From: an uncultured Alphaproteobacteria bacterium
GTDB lineage: Bacteria > Pseudomonadota > Alphaproteobacteria > HIMB59 > GCA-002718135
Direction: 5' to 3'
DNA length: 64,000 nucleotides
Assembly (NCBI GenBank): GCA_902620285.1
Contig: CACNHT010000001.1
Coordinates: 1-64,000, forward strand
Every line of letters starts with the position of its first letter. Within the stretch, counting starts at the first letter, position 1. The notes under the pieces are model-generated. The model had not been told where the DNA came from and searched no databases. It saw nothing but the letters and a program-made list of their open reading frames with translations. A program made the translations under genes and the position numbers. Below are positions 22,281 through 33,132 of this stretch, one piece after another.

Positions 22281-23036
22281 TTAATCTCTAATGCTTATGT
22301 TTTTATCTTTTAAGTATTCCTTTACTTCTTTAATGCTAATTTCATTAAAATGAAAGACTGAGGCAGCTAATAATGCATCTGCTTTGCCTTTAACTACACC
22401 GTCATAGAAATGATCTAGAGTTCCAACTCCTCCGCTAGCTATAACTGGTATCTTTATAAATTCTGATACTTTACGCAGCAGTTCATTATCAAAGCCAGAT
22501 TTTGTACCATCCTTATCCATTGATGTTAAAAGAATTTCACCAGCTCCTAGTTCTTGAGCTTTTTCTATCCAGCTTAAAGCAAGTAAATCAGTTTTCTTGG
22601 TCCCACCATGAGAATAAACAAACCAATCATTATTGTTTTTTTTTGCATCAACTGCCACAACAATGCATTGGTTTCCAAAATATTCAGAAGCCTCTTTAAT
22701 GATATTAGGATTTTTAATTGCTGCAGAATTTATAGAAACTTTGTCGGCGCCGGCTTTAAGTAAAGCTTGTATATTTTCTATTGATGAAATTCCACCGCCA
22801 ACTGTAAGGGGGATAAAAACTTCGTTTGCTGTTTTTTTAACTACATTGATCATAGTATCTCTATTTTCTAATGATGCGCTAATATCTAAAAAACATATTT
22901 CATCAGCCCCATTATCAGAATAGTGTTTTGCTTGTTCAACAGGATCTCCTGCATCAATTAAATTTAAAAAATTGATACCTTTTACTACTCTTCCATCTTT
23001 AACATCGAGGCACGGGATGATTCTTATTTTTACCAT
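22281..23036 (-). CDS. hisF: Imidazole glycerol phosphate synthase subunit HisF
   Basis: [18 protein letters not shown], full-length TIM barrel. Confidence 0.98.
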   Translation of the reverse strand: MVKIRIIPCLDVKDGRVVKGINFLNLIDAGDPVEQAKHYSDNGADEICFLDISASLENRDTMINVVKKTANEVFIPLTVGGGISSIENIQALLKAGADKVSINSAAIKNPNIIKEASEYFGNQCIVVAVDAKKNNNDWFVYSHGGTKKTDLLALSWIEKAQELGAGEILLTSMDKDGTKSGFDNELLRKVSEFIKIPVIASGGVGTLDHFYDGVVKGKADALLAASVFHFNEISIKEVKEYLKDKNISIRD

Positions 23037-23037
23037 T

Positions 23038-23778
23038 TTAGTTTAGAATTTTTTGCGCTTCTACCAGATCAATCTTTCCTTCATAGAAAGATTTACCTGA
23101 AATTATTCCTTCAATATTTTTTGTGTTTAGTTTTTTTAAATTTATTAGATCAGAGTAATCTGTTAAACCACCTGCAATTATAATTTTTTTATTAAATTTT
23201 TTAATTAAGTTTATTTTTTTTATAAAATTACTAACAAAATCTAAATTTAAACCTTTTAGCATTCCATCATTTTGAATATCTGTAATTACATATCCTTTAA
23301 TTTTTGAGTTAGTATAAATATCAAGAATATCTTCAATTTTTTTTCCTGAATTTTTATCCCACCCTTTTATCATTATGTTATCTTCAAGAATATCTAAAGA
23401 TATATATACTTTATCCGCATAAATATTTGATAAAATTATAACTTCATTTGGTTTTTCAACAGACATTGACCCAATAATCAAATTATTTATTCCAACTTCA
23501 AAATATCTTTTGGCTAAATCTAAATTTCTAACACCTCCCCCTAATTGTATTGGTATTGAAATTGATTTTCTAATTTTCTTTATTGTTTCAAAATTAACAT
23601 TTGGCCTACCAAAAGCAGCATCGAGGTCAACCAAGTGTAGTTTTTCACAACCAATTTGTTCAAAGTAGATAGCTTGTTTTTCTGGTTCTTCATTGTAAAC
23701 AACACTGGTGTTATCTTTACCTTTAGAAAGTCTAACACATTTATTATCTTTTAAATCAATGGCTGGTATAATTTGCAC
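23038..23778 (-). CDS. hisA: Phosphoribosylformimino-5-aminoimidazole carboxamide ribotide isomerase
   Basis: [27 protein letters not shown]. Confidence 0.97.
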   Translation of the reverse strand: MQIIPAIDLKDNKCVRLSKGKDNTSVVYNEEPEKQAIYFEQIGCEKLHLVDLDAAFGRPNVNFETIKKIRKSISIPIQLGGGVRNLDLAKRYFEVGINNLIIGSMSVEKPNEVIILSNIYADKVYISLDILEDNIMIKGWDKNSGKKIEDILDIYTNSKIKGYVITDIQNDGMLKGLNLDFVSNFIKKINLIKKFNKKIIIAGGLTDYSDLINLKKLNTKNIEGIISGKSFYEGKIDLVEAQKILN

Positions 23779-24320
23779 TACAGATTTTTATAGTAATAGT
23801 AACCCTTAATAAAACTTCCGTTAATGTAAGCATAGTATGGGTTTTCACCCCACTTTATATAATTTTTACCTGTAAATAGTTTTATTGCTGCATCTTGTGT
23901 TTCTCTTACAGCTAATTGCAATGATTTAATATTATCTTCTTTTGCAATTTGTTCAGTGTGATCAATCATTGTTTTAGCCAAACCATAACCCCTTGCCCAT
24001 GGAGCAACAAACTGTCTTCTTATACGTGCGATATTTTTCCTAGACTCAATATTGGGCGCCTCATATGCAAGTTGAAGAGTTCCAGCTATAACACCGTTTA
24101 ATCTACCAACAATAAGTTTAATATATTTATCATTAGTTCTTTTAGTCCAGTAATCTATTAAAATATCTCTTGTGGGAACTCTTAACCAACCAAACCCACC
24201 TCCAGCTTTTATTGCTTGTTCAGTAATATTACAAAGATCTGCTAAATCTACATCCGTAAGTGCTTCAATGCTGTCGACTGAAATATTAATTTTTTCTTTT
24301 AGTTGTGTAGACATGTTCAT
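23778..24320 (-). CDS. GNAT family N-acetyltransferase embedded in the his cluster
   Basis: RQFVAPWARGYGLAKTMIDHTEQIAKE acetyl-CoA-binding-like segment; overlaps hisH and abuts hisA. Confidence 0.85.
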   Translation of the reverse strand: MNMSTQLKEKINISVDSIEALTDVDLADLCNITEQAIKAGGGFGWLRVPTRDILIDYWTKRTNDKYIKLIVGRLNGVIAGTLQLAYEAPNIESRKNIARIRRQFVAPWARGYGLAKTMIDHTEQIAKEDNIKSLQLAVRETQDAAIKLFTGKNYIKWGENPYYAYINGSFIKGYYYYKNL

Positions 24321-24946
24321 ACTCTAATAAATTCTTTTAGTAAGTTTAATCCTTGGGAGGAGCTTTTTTCAGGATGAAACTGCACGCCGTATATATTTTC
24401 TTTTCCAACTATTGAAGCAAAATTTGTTCCGTACTGAGTTTCTGCCAAAATATTGTCTTTATCAGCACATTCGAAGTAATAAGAATGAACGAAGTAATAG
24501 TCATTTTTAGTTGAGATTAAGTTATTATATTTTGAATTTGTTGGTATTACCAAATTCCACCCCATATGAGGAAGTTTTAAATTATCTCCTGGCAATAATT
24601 TAATTTGACCGTCTATCCAACCTAGACCTTCATGATCTCCATTTTCTTCACTCTTCTTAGCTAGCATTTGCATACCAACACATATCCCCAAAAATGGTTT
24701 CTTTTTTATTAATGCAAACTCAGAAAGCTCATCAATCAATCCATCTGTTTTTTTTAAACCATTCATGCATGTAGAAAAAGCTCCTTGGCCAGGTAATACA
24801 ATGTGGGTTGAATTTTTTACATCATTTAGTTTTTTTGAAATTAAAACATCAACCTCAATATTATTATCTTTTGCTATTTTAATAAAAGATTTTTGTGCAG
24901 ACAAAACATTGCCTGAGCCGTAATCGACAATAGTGATCTTTTTCAT
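24317..24946 (-). CDS. hisH: Imidazole glycerol phosphate synthase subunit HisH
   Basis: VDYGSGNVLSAQKSF, PFLGICVGMQML, GVQFHPEKSS. Confidence 0.98.
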   Translation of the reverse strand: MKKITIVDYGSGNVLSAQKSFIKIAKDNNIEVDVLISKKLNDVKNSTHIVLPGQGAFSTCMNGLKKTDGLIDELSEFALIKKKPFLGICVGMQMLAKKSEENGDHEGLGWIDGQIKLLPGDNLKLPHMGWNLVIPTNSKYNNLISTKNDYYFVHSYYFECADKDNILAETQYGTNFASIVGKENIYGVQFHPEKSSSQGLNLLKEFIRV

Positions 24947-24952
24947 TAAAAA

Positions 24953-25540
24953 TTAAAGAGTGCCTTTTGATGATGGTATGTTATCTTTTCTTCTGTTATC
25001 TATTTCGACAGCAAATCTTAAACTTTTAGCAAAGGCTTTAAAACATGATTCAATGATATGGTGATTATTTTTTCCATATAGGTTTTCAATATGTAAATTA
25101 CATTTAGATTCATTTGAAAAGGCTTTAAAAAATTCATGGAATAACTCTGTGTCCATTTCACCAATTTTTTTTAAACCAAGATTAACATTCCACACAAGCT
25201 CAGGCCTTCCACTTAAATCAATAACACATCTTGATAAACATTCATCCATCGGAACATATGAAAAGCCATATCTATTAATTCCTTTTTTATCATCTAGTGC
25301 TTTGTTTATAGCTAAAGCAATTGCGTAAGCAGTATCTTCAACTGAATGGTGAAGATCAACATTGGTATCTCCTTCACATTTTAAATCTATGTCTATTAAG
25401 CTATGATGAGATAATAATTCCAACATATGATCAAAAAAACCAATATGTGTTGAAATTTTAGATTGGCCAACGCCATCTAAGTTAACCTCACAACTTATCT
25501 TGGTTTCTTTAGTGTTTCTCTCAACGCTCCCTTTTCGCAT
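24953..25540 (-). CDS. hisB: Imidazoleglycerol-phosphate dehydratase
   Basis: [31 protein letters not shown]. Confidence 0.98.
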   Translation of the reverse strand: MRKGSVERNTKETKISCEVNLDGVGQSKISTHIGFFDHMLELLSHHSLIDIDLKCEGDTNVDLHHSVEDTAYAIALAINKALDDKKGINRYGFSYVPMDECLSRCVIDLSGRPELVWNVNLGLKKIGEMDTELFHEFFKAFSNESKCNLHIENLYGKNNHHIIESCFKAFAKSLRFAVEIDNRRKDNIPSSKGTL

Positions 25541-25584
25541 TTTTGCCTAATATCAGTGAAATATGATTTATTCTAGGTAAATTA

Positions 25585-25612
25585 CTTGATAAAAATAATT
25601 AAATAGCCATCT
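25585..25612 (+). promoter_or_regulatory. Putative sigma32-type heat-shock promoter of hslVU
   Basis: CTTGATA-N14-GCCATCT immediately upstream of hslV. Confidence 0.5.
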
Positions 25613-25621
25613 TATGAAGGA

Positions 25622-26170
25622 ATGGAAAAAAACATTATTAAATCAACAACTATTGTAGGAATTAGAAAAGATAATCTTGTCGTTATTGCGGGTGATGGTC
25701 AGGCAAGTCTTGGTAATACCGTAATGAAATCAAATGTAAAAAAAATTAGAAGACTTGGTGCCGATGAAACTGTTATATCTGGTTTTGCAGGATCTACTGC
25801 AGATGCATTCGCTTTATTTGAAAGATTAGAGGGAAAATTAGATCAATATAAAAACCAACTTAAAAGAGCATGTGTTGAATTAGCTAAAGATTGGAGAACA
25901 GATAGGTATCTGAGAAGATTAGAAGCAATGATGATCGTAGCTGATAAGGATGTAAGCTTATTGTTATCTGGTACTGGTGATGTAATCGAGTCTGACGATG
26001 GAATACTTGCAATAGGTTCTGGGGGTCCATACGCAAATAGTGCTGCCAAAGCATTAATGAAAAATACAAAAATGGATGCAAAAGAAATTGCTTTGGAATC
26101 ACTTAATATAGCTGCAGATATTTGTATTTATACAAATCATAATATTATTTCAGAAACTATTGAGCTGTAG
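25622..26170 (+). CDS. hslV: ATP-dependent protease subunit HslV
   Basis: [29 protein letters not shown]; followed by hslU. Confidence 0.98.
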   Translation: MEKNIIKSTTIVGIRKDNLVVIAGDGQASLGNTVMKSNVKKIRRLGADETVISGFAGSTADAFALFERLEGKLDQYKNQLKRACVELAKDWRTDRYLRRLEAMMIVADKDVSLLLSGTGDVIESDDGILAIGSGGPYANSAAKALMKNTKMDAKEIALESLNIAADICIYTNHNIISETIEL

Positions 26171-27485
26171 AATGGAATCTAGTTTTAGCCCAAGAGAAAT
26201 TGTTTCTGAATTAGATAAGTTTATCATTGGTCAGAACAATGCAAAAAAAGCTGTTGCAGTTGCTTTAAGAAATAGATGGAGAAGAAAACAACTTGATGAT
26301 TCTTTAAAAGAAGAAATTGTACCAAAAAATATTTTAATGGTTGGTCCAACAGGGTGTGGTAAAACAGAAATATCTAGAAGACTTGCTAAGTTAGCAAACG
26401 CACCTTTTGTAAAAGTTGAGGCAACTAAGTTTACTGAGGTTGGATATGTTGGAAGAGATGTTGAGCAAATAGTAAGAGATCTAGTTGAAATAAGTATTAC
26501 AAAAACAAAAATACAAATGGGTCAAGAAGTTAAGGCTAAAGCAGAAAAAAATGCAGAAGAAAGAATTTTAGATGTTTTGGTTTCTAAAAGCTCAACGCCA
26601 GCTACTCGAGATAATTTTAGGAAAAAACTTAGATCAGGTGAACTGAATGACAATGAGGTTGAAATTCCAGTTTCAGCTAATGCAAATTTAAATTTACCAA
26701 CTATGGACATACCTGGAATGCCTGGTTCTCAAATGGGTATGATTAATTTAGGTGATGTATTTGGAAAAGGTTTTGGCAATCAAAAGAAGATGAAAAAAAT
26801 GAGTGTCAAAGATTCTCATGCATATTTGTTAAATGAAGAAACCGATAAACTTTTAGATAAAGATAAAATAAACTCAAGAGCATTGGATGATGTAGAGCAA
26901 AATGGTATCGTTTTTATAGATGAAATAGATAAAATTACTTCTAGAGCTGATAGAAGTGGTGCGGACGTATCAAGAGAAGGTGTTCAAAGAGATTTGTTAC
27001 CACTTATTGAAGGAACTGCAGTAACTACTAAATATGGTGTTGTAAAAACAGATTATATTTTGTTCATTGCATCAGGCGCATTTCATTTGTCAAAACCATC
27101 AGATATGCTTCCTGAACTTCAAGGTAGATTACCAATTAGAGTAGAGCTTGATAGTCTTAGTAAAAAAGATTTTAAACTTATTCTAACTGAAACACAAAAC
27201 AGTTTGATTAAGCAGTATCAAGGACTTCTGGGAACAGAGAAGGTCGATTTGAAATTTGAAGAAGATGGAATTGATACCATTGCCTCATTATCTACAGAGA
27301 TAAACCAGAATGTAGAAAATATAGGCGCCAGAAGGCTCCATACTGTAATGGAAAAACTACTTGAAGAGGTTAGTTATACAGCCTCAGATATAGGCCCTGC
27401 AGAAATAATAATTAATAAAGAATACGTTGAAAATAGCTTAGGAGAACTCATTAAAAGTCAGGACTTGTCAAAGTTTATATTGTAA
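26160..27485 (+). CDS. hslU: ATP-dependent protease ATPase subunit HslU
   Basis: [48 protein letters not shown]. Confidence 0.98.
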   Translation: MSCRMESSFSPREIVSELDKFIIGQNNAKKAVAVALRNRWRRKQLDDSLKEEIVPKNILMVGPTGCGKTEISRRLAKLANAPFVKVEATKFTEVGYVGRDVEQIVRDLVEISITKTKIQMGQEVKAKAEKNAEERILDVLVSKSSTPATRDNFRKKLRSGELNDNEVEIPVSANANLNLPTMDIPGMPGSQMGMINLGDVFGKGFGNQKKMKKMSVKDSHAYLLNEETDKLLDKDKINSRALDDVEQNGIVFIDEIDKITSRADRSGADVSREGVQRDLLPLIEGTAVTTKYGVVKTDYILFIASGAFHLSKPSDMLPELQGRLPIRVELDSLSKKDFKLILTETQNSLIKQYQGLLGTEKVDLKFEEDGIDTIASLSTEINQNVENIGARRLHTVMEKLLEEVSYTASDIGPAEIIINKEYVENSLGELIKSQDLSKFIL

Positions 27486-27514
27486 AGCTCATTAAATTTT
27501 TTAATAGTTGTAAA

Positions 27515-28849
27515 ATGAGTATTTTTAAAAGCATCAAATTTGAATTACTTATTTTAGTATTAATTACATTAAGTATTTTTGCTTCTTTTAATTTAGATCT
27601 TTTTTTTTATAGTTATTTTATAAACTTAAGTGATTGGACAAATGGAGTTTTTCTAAAAGAATTTTTTTCAGAAATAACAAAACTTGGTAGTTCGTCTTGG
27701 TATTTTTCTATTACAATAATAGGCTTTGTTATTTTTTATACAAACAACAGACTTCAAATCATAAAAACCAAATCAGCAAAAAATCTTTCTAATTTTTTTA
27801 TTTCTTCTTTTGTATATATTTTAACAGTTGGGATGGTTACTCAAATTATAAAACATATAGTGGGAAGACCCAGACCAAATCATACTAATTTCGAAGACGT
27901 TTTTAGTTTTGAATATTTTACCATGGAGTCAAATTTTCATTCTTTCCCCTCTGGACACTCTTCTACAATATTTATCGTTTGCTTTATTTTGGCTTCTGTA
28001 CTTCCAAAATTAAAATATTTTTTTTATTTTTTAACTTCAATTATTGCTTTTAGTCGAGTTATTGTGAGCGCACACTTTTTTACAGATATTGTTGCTGGAG
28101 CAATTTTAGCGCTAATATTATTTAAGGTTTTAAATAAATTAATAGAAAATAAATATAATAAATACAAATTTTTGAATTTAATTCCTGAGAAAAATTCTGA
28201 GATTTTTTATTACATTTTAATTTTGTTTTTTAGTTGTGTATTTGTGACTGCGGGCCCATCCTTAGATTTATATATATCATCTTTGTTTTATAAGGGGGCA
28301 TCACAATTTGAATTACAAAGTTTTGATTTTGCTTCAATATTGTTCAGAGATATTTTATTACCACTAATACTAATTTATATTTTAATTTTACCAATAATTG
28401 GGCGTTTCTTAAAAATTGATAAAATTTTTTTTAATTATAAGTTTTCTATTAAGGAAATAATTTTGTTATGGATTTCTCAAATTATTAGCATTTTAATATT
28501 TGTAAATCTTATACTAAAAAATTTTTGGGGCAGGGCAAGACCAAACGATGTAGTGGAGTTGGGTGGAAAAGAGTCTTTTTCTCCGTGGTTTGAAATAAGA
28601 AATGCTTGCGAAACAAATTGCTCCTTTGTTTCAGGCGATGCCTCTGTTGGCTTTTCAATTATAATTCTATATTTAATCACAAAAAATATAATTTTCCTCT
28701 ATGCAAGCTTTGTTGCTGGTTTTGTATTTGGCTTGATTAGAATAATGGCTGGTGGTCATTTTTTAAGTGACATTTTTTTTGCTGGCTTTTTTATTGTAAT
28801 TTTAAATATAATTTTATTTGAATTGTATAAAAAATATTATGCTAAATAA
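27515..28849 (+). CDS. Tandem PAP2-superfamily membrane phosphatase
   Basis: Domain 1 KHIVGRPRPNH / PSGHSS / SRVIVSAHFFTD; domain 2 FWGRARPND / VSGDAS / IRIMAGGHFLSD. Confidence 0.85.
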   Translation: MSIFKSIKFELLILVLITLSIFASFNLDLFFYSYFINLSDWTNGVFLKEFFSEITKLGSSSWYFSITIIGFVIFYTNNRLQIIKTKSAKNLSNFFISSFVYILTVGMVTQIIKHIVGRPRPNHTNFEDVFSFEYFTMESNFHSFPSGHSSTIFIVCFILASVLPKLKYFFYFLTSIIAFSRVIVSAHFFTDIVAGAILALILFKVLNKLIENKYNKYKFLNLIPEKNSEIFYYILILFFSCVFVTAGPSLDLYISSLFYKGASQFELQSFDFASILFRDILLPLILIYILILPIIGRFLKIDKIFFNYKFSIKEIILLWISQIISILIFVNLILKNFWGRARPNDVVELGGKESFSPWFEIRNACETNCSFVSGDASVGFSIIILYLITKNIIFLYASFVAGFVFGLIRIMAGGHFLSDIFFAGFFIVILNIILFELYKKYYAK

Positions 28850-30224
28850 AATTCTATTGCCATCATTTATTGTTTTACTTTTATTAAAAATTGGCGCCTT
28901 AAATTTTACTACTTTTAATTTATTTGGTGATGAAGCACAGTATTGGCTATGGTCAAAAGATATTGACCTTGGTTATTTTTCGAAACCCCCTTTTTTATCC
29001 TGGGTAATAAGAGTTTATACAGAAATATTAGGCAATAGTTTTATTGCATTAAAACTTCTCCCATCGTTTGTTTATTTATTGATTGCGTGGAGTATTTATC
29101 ATCTTTTAATTAACGCTGGATTAAATAAAAAAGATTCATTAGCAGGTTGTTTAATTTTTTTATTTATACCCGCTGTTTCTTTTTCATCTTTTATAATTAG
29201 TACTGATCTTTTTTTATTATTATTTTGGACACTTTCACTTAATGAATTAATTAAGATCAATGGTGAACATAGCTTAAAAAATTATATATTATTAGGTATT
29301 TTTCTGGGGTTAGGTTTTTTATCAAAATACGCAGCTATATATTTTGTGATTTGTTTATTTGTTTTAATTTTATTTGATAAAAGATTTAGAAAAATTTTTT
29401 TGGATAATTTATTTGGTTTTTGTCTTACTTTTTTGTGTGCATTTGTAATTATCGTACCAAATATTATTTGGAACTTTAATAATGACTGGATAACACTTCA
29501 TCATACTTCGGATAATGCAAATTTTGGAAATATTGAAATAGATCTCATTAGAGGTTTAGAATTTTTGTTAATTCAAGTTTTAATGTTAGGCCCGTTTATG
29601 GTTTTGGGTGGGTTATTTAGGTTTAACAAATGGAACTATATTCAAAAAATTTTTTTAATATTTTCAATACCTATAATTTTAATTGTTTTGGTAGAAGCTA
29701 TTATTGTTAGAGCTAATGCAAATTGGGCTGCTCCAGCTTTAATTTCTTTGTTTGCTCTTTTATATATTAGAATTAATAATTCTTTTTTAAAGATAGCTAA
29801 TTACATGTTTAATTTTATTGTCTGCTTTATTCTTTTTGTAATGATTGGAATGAGCTATCCGTCTAAAATTTTTGACCGAATAAATGGTATAAATGATTAT
29901 GCTCTAAAAATTTACAGTGGTTCTTCAGATGGTGTCGTAAAAAATATAGTAGTTTCAGATCGGCTTTTATTTTCAAGCCTTAATTTTGAATTAAAAGATA
30001 AGGATATTAATTTCTATATGCCACATAAAGAAGGCAGTGAAATAACAAACCATTTTAAAATAGTGTCTCCTCTTAATAAACATATAAATGAAAACTTTAC
30101 TTTAATTGGGAGCCCCTCAGATATAAATTATTTAGAGAATGAATATAAGTTGCTAAAAATAAATTCGCCTGATCAGAAATTTACAAAAAGAAAACTTGAT
30201 GTTTACGAGGTTGTCTTTGAATAA
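28839..30224 (+). CDS. ArnT/GT39-like membrane glycosyltransferase
   Basis: NLFGDEAQYWLWSKDIDLGYFSKPPFLSWVIR; multiple TMs; start set to internal ATG after the PAP2 ORF overlap. Confidence 0.85.
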   Translation: MLNKILLPSFIVLLLLKIGALNFTTFNLFGDEAQYWLWSKDIDLGYFSKPPFLSWVIRVYTEILGNSFIALKLLPSFVYLLIAWSIYHLLINAGLNKKDSLAGCLIFLFIPAVSFSSFIISTDLFLLLFWTLSLNELIKINGEHSLKNYILLGIFLGLGFLSKYAAIYFVICLFVLILFDKRFRKIFLDNLFGFCLTFLCAFVIIVPNIIWNFNNDWITLHHTSDNANFGNIEIDLIRGLEFLLIQVLMLGPFMVLGGLFRFNKWNYIQKIFLIFSIPIILIVLVEAIIVRANANWAAPALISLFALLYIRINNSFLKIANYMFNFIVCFILFVMIGMSYPSKIFDRINGINDYALKIYSGSSDGVVKNIVVSDRLLFSSLNFELKDKDINFYMPHKEGSEITNHFKIVSPLNKHINENFTLIGSPSDINYLENEYKLLKINSPDQKFTKRKLDVYEVVFE

Positions 30225-30870
30225 ATTTCTAGTTTTTTTTATTATATTTGTAATTAATACATCGTATGCAAATAATTTTAGTGCAGAATATAAGGTCAGC
30301 ACAACAGGGATAAAAATCGGAAATTTTAGTTGGTCATTAAGTATTAATGATAATATCTATCAAACAGAAATTAATTTAAAAAATTCTGGCATTTTTTCAC
30401 CCCTATATAAATTTGAAGGAAGCTATCTTTCAACTGGGGTTATTGAAAACAACATATTTAAAACTAAGAATTATAAACAGTTTTGGAAAACGAAAAAGAA
30501 AACAAAAATAGTTATAATGTCTTTTGATGATTATTTAATTGAATTAAAACAAGAGCCTATAGAAGAAGAAATAGCTAGAGTAAACCTAAAAAACTTATTT
30601 TTATATTTTGACCCAATCACCTCTTTTATAAATATTTTAAATGGAGAAGATGAAGTAAAAACTATTGATGGAAGAAGAATTTATAGACTTAAAAAAAATC
30701 AAGACGAAGAGGAAAGTATAGTTTTAAAAATTGAAGACTACACAAATATTTGGGCTGATCATAAAAGAAATGATTTGAAAAAAATTGAATTTTTTATTGA
30801 AGATGAATTTCTTCCATATGAAATTCTTATTCATTTTAAAGAAAGGGTATTTAAGTTAGAAAGAATTTAA
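30196..30870 (+). CDS. DUF3108-like periplasmic protein
   Basis: Signal peptide then NFSAEYKVSTTGIKIGNFSWSL... Confidence 0.75.
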   Translation: MMFTRLSLNKFLVFFIIFVINTSYANNFSAEYKVSTTGIKIGNFSWSLSINDNIYQTEINLKNSGIFSPLYKFEGSYLSTGVIENNIFKTKNYKQFWKTKKKTKIVIMSFDDYLIELKQEPIEEEIARVNLKNLFLYFDPITSFINILNGEDEVKTIDGRRIYRLKKNQDEEESIVLKIEDYTNIWADHKRNDLKKIEFFIEDEFLPYEILIHFKERVFKLERI

Positions 30871-31406
30871 AGCTTTTTTTTTCTTAAATAGACAAACAGA
30901 GCTCCGTCGCCCCCATGTTCAAAACCTGCGTCTTGATATGTTAAGATATATTTCTTAAGATTGTCTTCGTTTATCCAGTTTATTATTGAGTTTTTAATCT
31001 TTCCATAGAAAAGCTTGGGGTTTGTATCTTGATCATTTACAATTTTTTTATGAACCCCTTTTCCAGTAATTATAAGCAAGCATCTTTTATTCTTGTTATA
31101 ATTTTTTTTTACCTCACTTATAAATTTTTCATGTGCTTCGACTAAACCATACCCATGAAGATCAATTCTTCTATCTATATTAATTTTTCCCCTTTTAAGT
31201 TCTCTGTTAACCTCACCAAATGATAGTTTAAATTCTGAGCTACTAGCCCTGTGTTCAATTATTGTTTGTTTGTTGGTATTTGTATTATTAGTTTTTTTAT
31301 CTAATTTTACATTTTTTTTATTAGTTGTTTTCGTTTTAACTATTGAGGTATCTTTTTTAAAAGGTTTTACACCCTTCATGTTTTTTAAAAAAAAATCTTC
31401 TTCCAT
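30867..31406 (-). CDS. Smr domain protein
   Basis: RIDLHGYGLVEAHEKFISEV, LLIITGKG, GGDGALFVYLRKKK. Confidence 0.93.
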   Translation of the reverse strand: MEEDFFLKNMKGVKPFKKDTSIVKTKTTNKKNVKLDKKTNNTNTNKQTIIEHRASSSEFKLSFGEVNRELKRGKINIDRRIDLHGYGLVEAHEKFISEVKKNYNKNKRCLLIITGKGVHKKIVNDQDTNPKLFYGKIKNSIINWINEDNLKKYILTYQDAGFEHGGDGALFVYLRKKKL

Positions 31407-31834
31407 TATTTTTTTGTATAGTTTTTAATTAAATTCTTTACTCTTTCAGGTGTTTGTAAATACCACAAGCTGTCTAACATCTCTAGTGATGCCATGAATT
31501 TTTGTTTTTTGTTTAGAAAATAAAGCATTTTCTTAAATTTTGAGACGCCCTTTGCTCCAAGTTGAAAAATCATTTCTATTAATAATTCCTTCTCTGAAGT
31601 TGTGTGGTCTTTTTTAAAAAATATTTTTTTGTATTGTTCGTGTGCTTTTTTAAAGTCTATCTCAAACAATTCTTCAAAATATTTTTTTTTAAATTTTTTA
31701 ATATAATATTTACTTTCTTTTTCTGTAATAAGATGACCATAACCAACGGTATAAAACCCTAATTGATCTTGATAAGGCTTATCAGAATAGCCCTCATTTT
31801 TTTTAATTCGGTCTTTGAGTTCTTTAAAGGACAA
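31406..31834 (-). CDS. T4-phage-type lysozyme (GH24-like muramidase)
   Basis: NEGYSDKPYQDQLGFYTVGYGH: E-x8-D-x5-T spacing equals the T4 lysozyme E11/D20/T26 triad; MIFQLGAKGVSKFKKML and WYLQTPERVKNLI align with T4 lysozyme. Confidence 0.88.
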   Translation of the reverse strand: MSFKELKDRIKKNEGYSDKPYQDQLGFYTVGYGHLITEKESKYYIKKFKKKYFEELFEIDFKKAHEQYKKIFFKKDHTTSEKELLIEMIFQLGAKGVSKFKKMLYFLNKKQKFMASLEMLDSLWYLQTPERVKNLIKNYTKK

Positions 31835-31837
31835 CTA

Positions 31838-32419
31838 TTAAGTTTGAGTTAATATCCATATAGGACTAGAAGAGTTTACTGGTTTTTCAAAAGTCCAGGT
31901 ATCTTTATTTTTAACAATAGAACCCTCATCATTATTTAACATCTGTTCACTAATAAAATTGACCGATATTGATATTGTGTCATTTTCTACTTTTGCATCT
32001 GCAATGCCTTCTACAATAAGTGAATAAAACTGAGATTCTGGATTGTTTGTTTTTTCATCAATCGCTTTTTCAAAAGCAGAATAAACATCTTTAGACACAA
32101 GGTTTTTCAGTGTTTTTTTATCTCCATTGTTGAAAGATGAAATTATAATTTCAAAAGCTTTCTTGGCACCATCAAGAAACTCTCTGTGATTAAAATTATT
32201 TACTTTTTTATATACTGCTTCAAGCTTTGTCTCATTATCCATTAGTGATGGTATTTTTTGAACATCTTCTTGTTTTTTGGTTTCTTGAGGTTTTGGCTCT
32301 GAAATGTTTTTTTGAAATCCTGTTCTTTTCCCCAGAACACTCCTTAGTCTATAAATAATAAATCCAGCAATAGCTGCGAAAATTAGAATATCAAAAAATT
32401 GAAGGTCGCCGTAAATCAT
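31838..32419 (-). CDS. Tim44-like domain protein
   Basis: N-terminal TM; FLDGAKKAFEIIISSFNNGDKKTLKNLVSKDVYSAF. Confidence 0.9.
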   Translation of the reverse strand: MIYGDLQFFDILIFAAIAGFIIYRLRSVLGKRTGFQKNISEPKPQETKKQEDVQKIPSLMDNETKLEAVYKKVNNFNHREFLDGAKKAFEIIISSFNNGDKKTLKNLVSKDVYSAFEKAIDEKTNNPESQFYSLIVEGIADAKVENDTISISVNFISEQMLNNDEGSIVKNKDTWTFEKPVNSSSPIWILTQT

Positions 32420-32449
32420 TTGATTTTAATATAATAACTTTTTTAAATA

Positions 32450-33124
32450 TTAATAGTTAAATTTTTTCCAAAGGGGGCTTTTTAGTTTTTTTAACATTTC
32501 TTTGTGAGCAAGATAATCTTCTTTATTAACTTCTATTATTTTGGTTTTTGTTTCGTTTTTGTTGTTAATTTGTGTGTTTTTTTCGTCAATGTTTGAGTTC
32601 AGCTCCATAGAAAATTGCTTACCCCCTCTTAACTCTAAATAAACTGCTGCTAGAAGTTGGGAGTCAAGCAAGGCTCCGTGAAATGATCTATCTGATAAAT
32701 CAATGTTAAATCTTCTACATAAATAGTCGAGGTTAGCTATTCTTGTGTTTAGAACTTCTCTTGCAAGAGAAACTGTGTCAACTACAGGATTATCTAAATG
32801 AGGTAATCCTAAGATTGACAACTCATTATTTATAAAACCTAAATCAAATGATGCATTGTGAATTATTAATGTGTCATTTTTCAAAAAATTTAAGAGTTCT
32901 TTGTGGTTTTCTTCAAATGGTTTTTGTTGATTAAGAAAATCATCTGAAAGACCCACAATGTTTTTTGCTCCTTCGCTTATACTTCTGTCTGGTTTGCAAT
33001 AAAACTGGAGTGTGTTTCCTGTAGGAACATAGTTTTTGAGCTCCACACAACCAACTTCTATTATTCTGTCACCAGTCTTGTAATCAAGGCCTGTGGTTTC
33101 TGTATCAATTACTATTTCTCTCAT
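32450..33124 (-). CDS. dnaQ: DNA polymerase III epsilon subunit
   Basis: REIVIDTETTGLDYKTGDRIIEVGCVEL; Exo II and III motifs. Confidence 0.96.
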   Translation of the reverse strand: MREIVIDTETTGLDYKTGDRIIEVGCVELKNYVPTGNTLQFYCKPDRSISEGAKNIVGLSDDFLNQQKPFEENHKELLNFLKNDTLIIHNASFDLGFINNELSILGLPHLDNPVVDTVSLAREVLNTRIANLDYLCRRFNIDLSDRSFHGALLDSQLLAAVYLELRGGKQFSMELNSNIDEKNTQINNKNETKTKIIEVNKEDYLAHKEMLKKLKSPLWKKFNY

Positions 33125-33132
33125 TGTATTAA

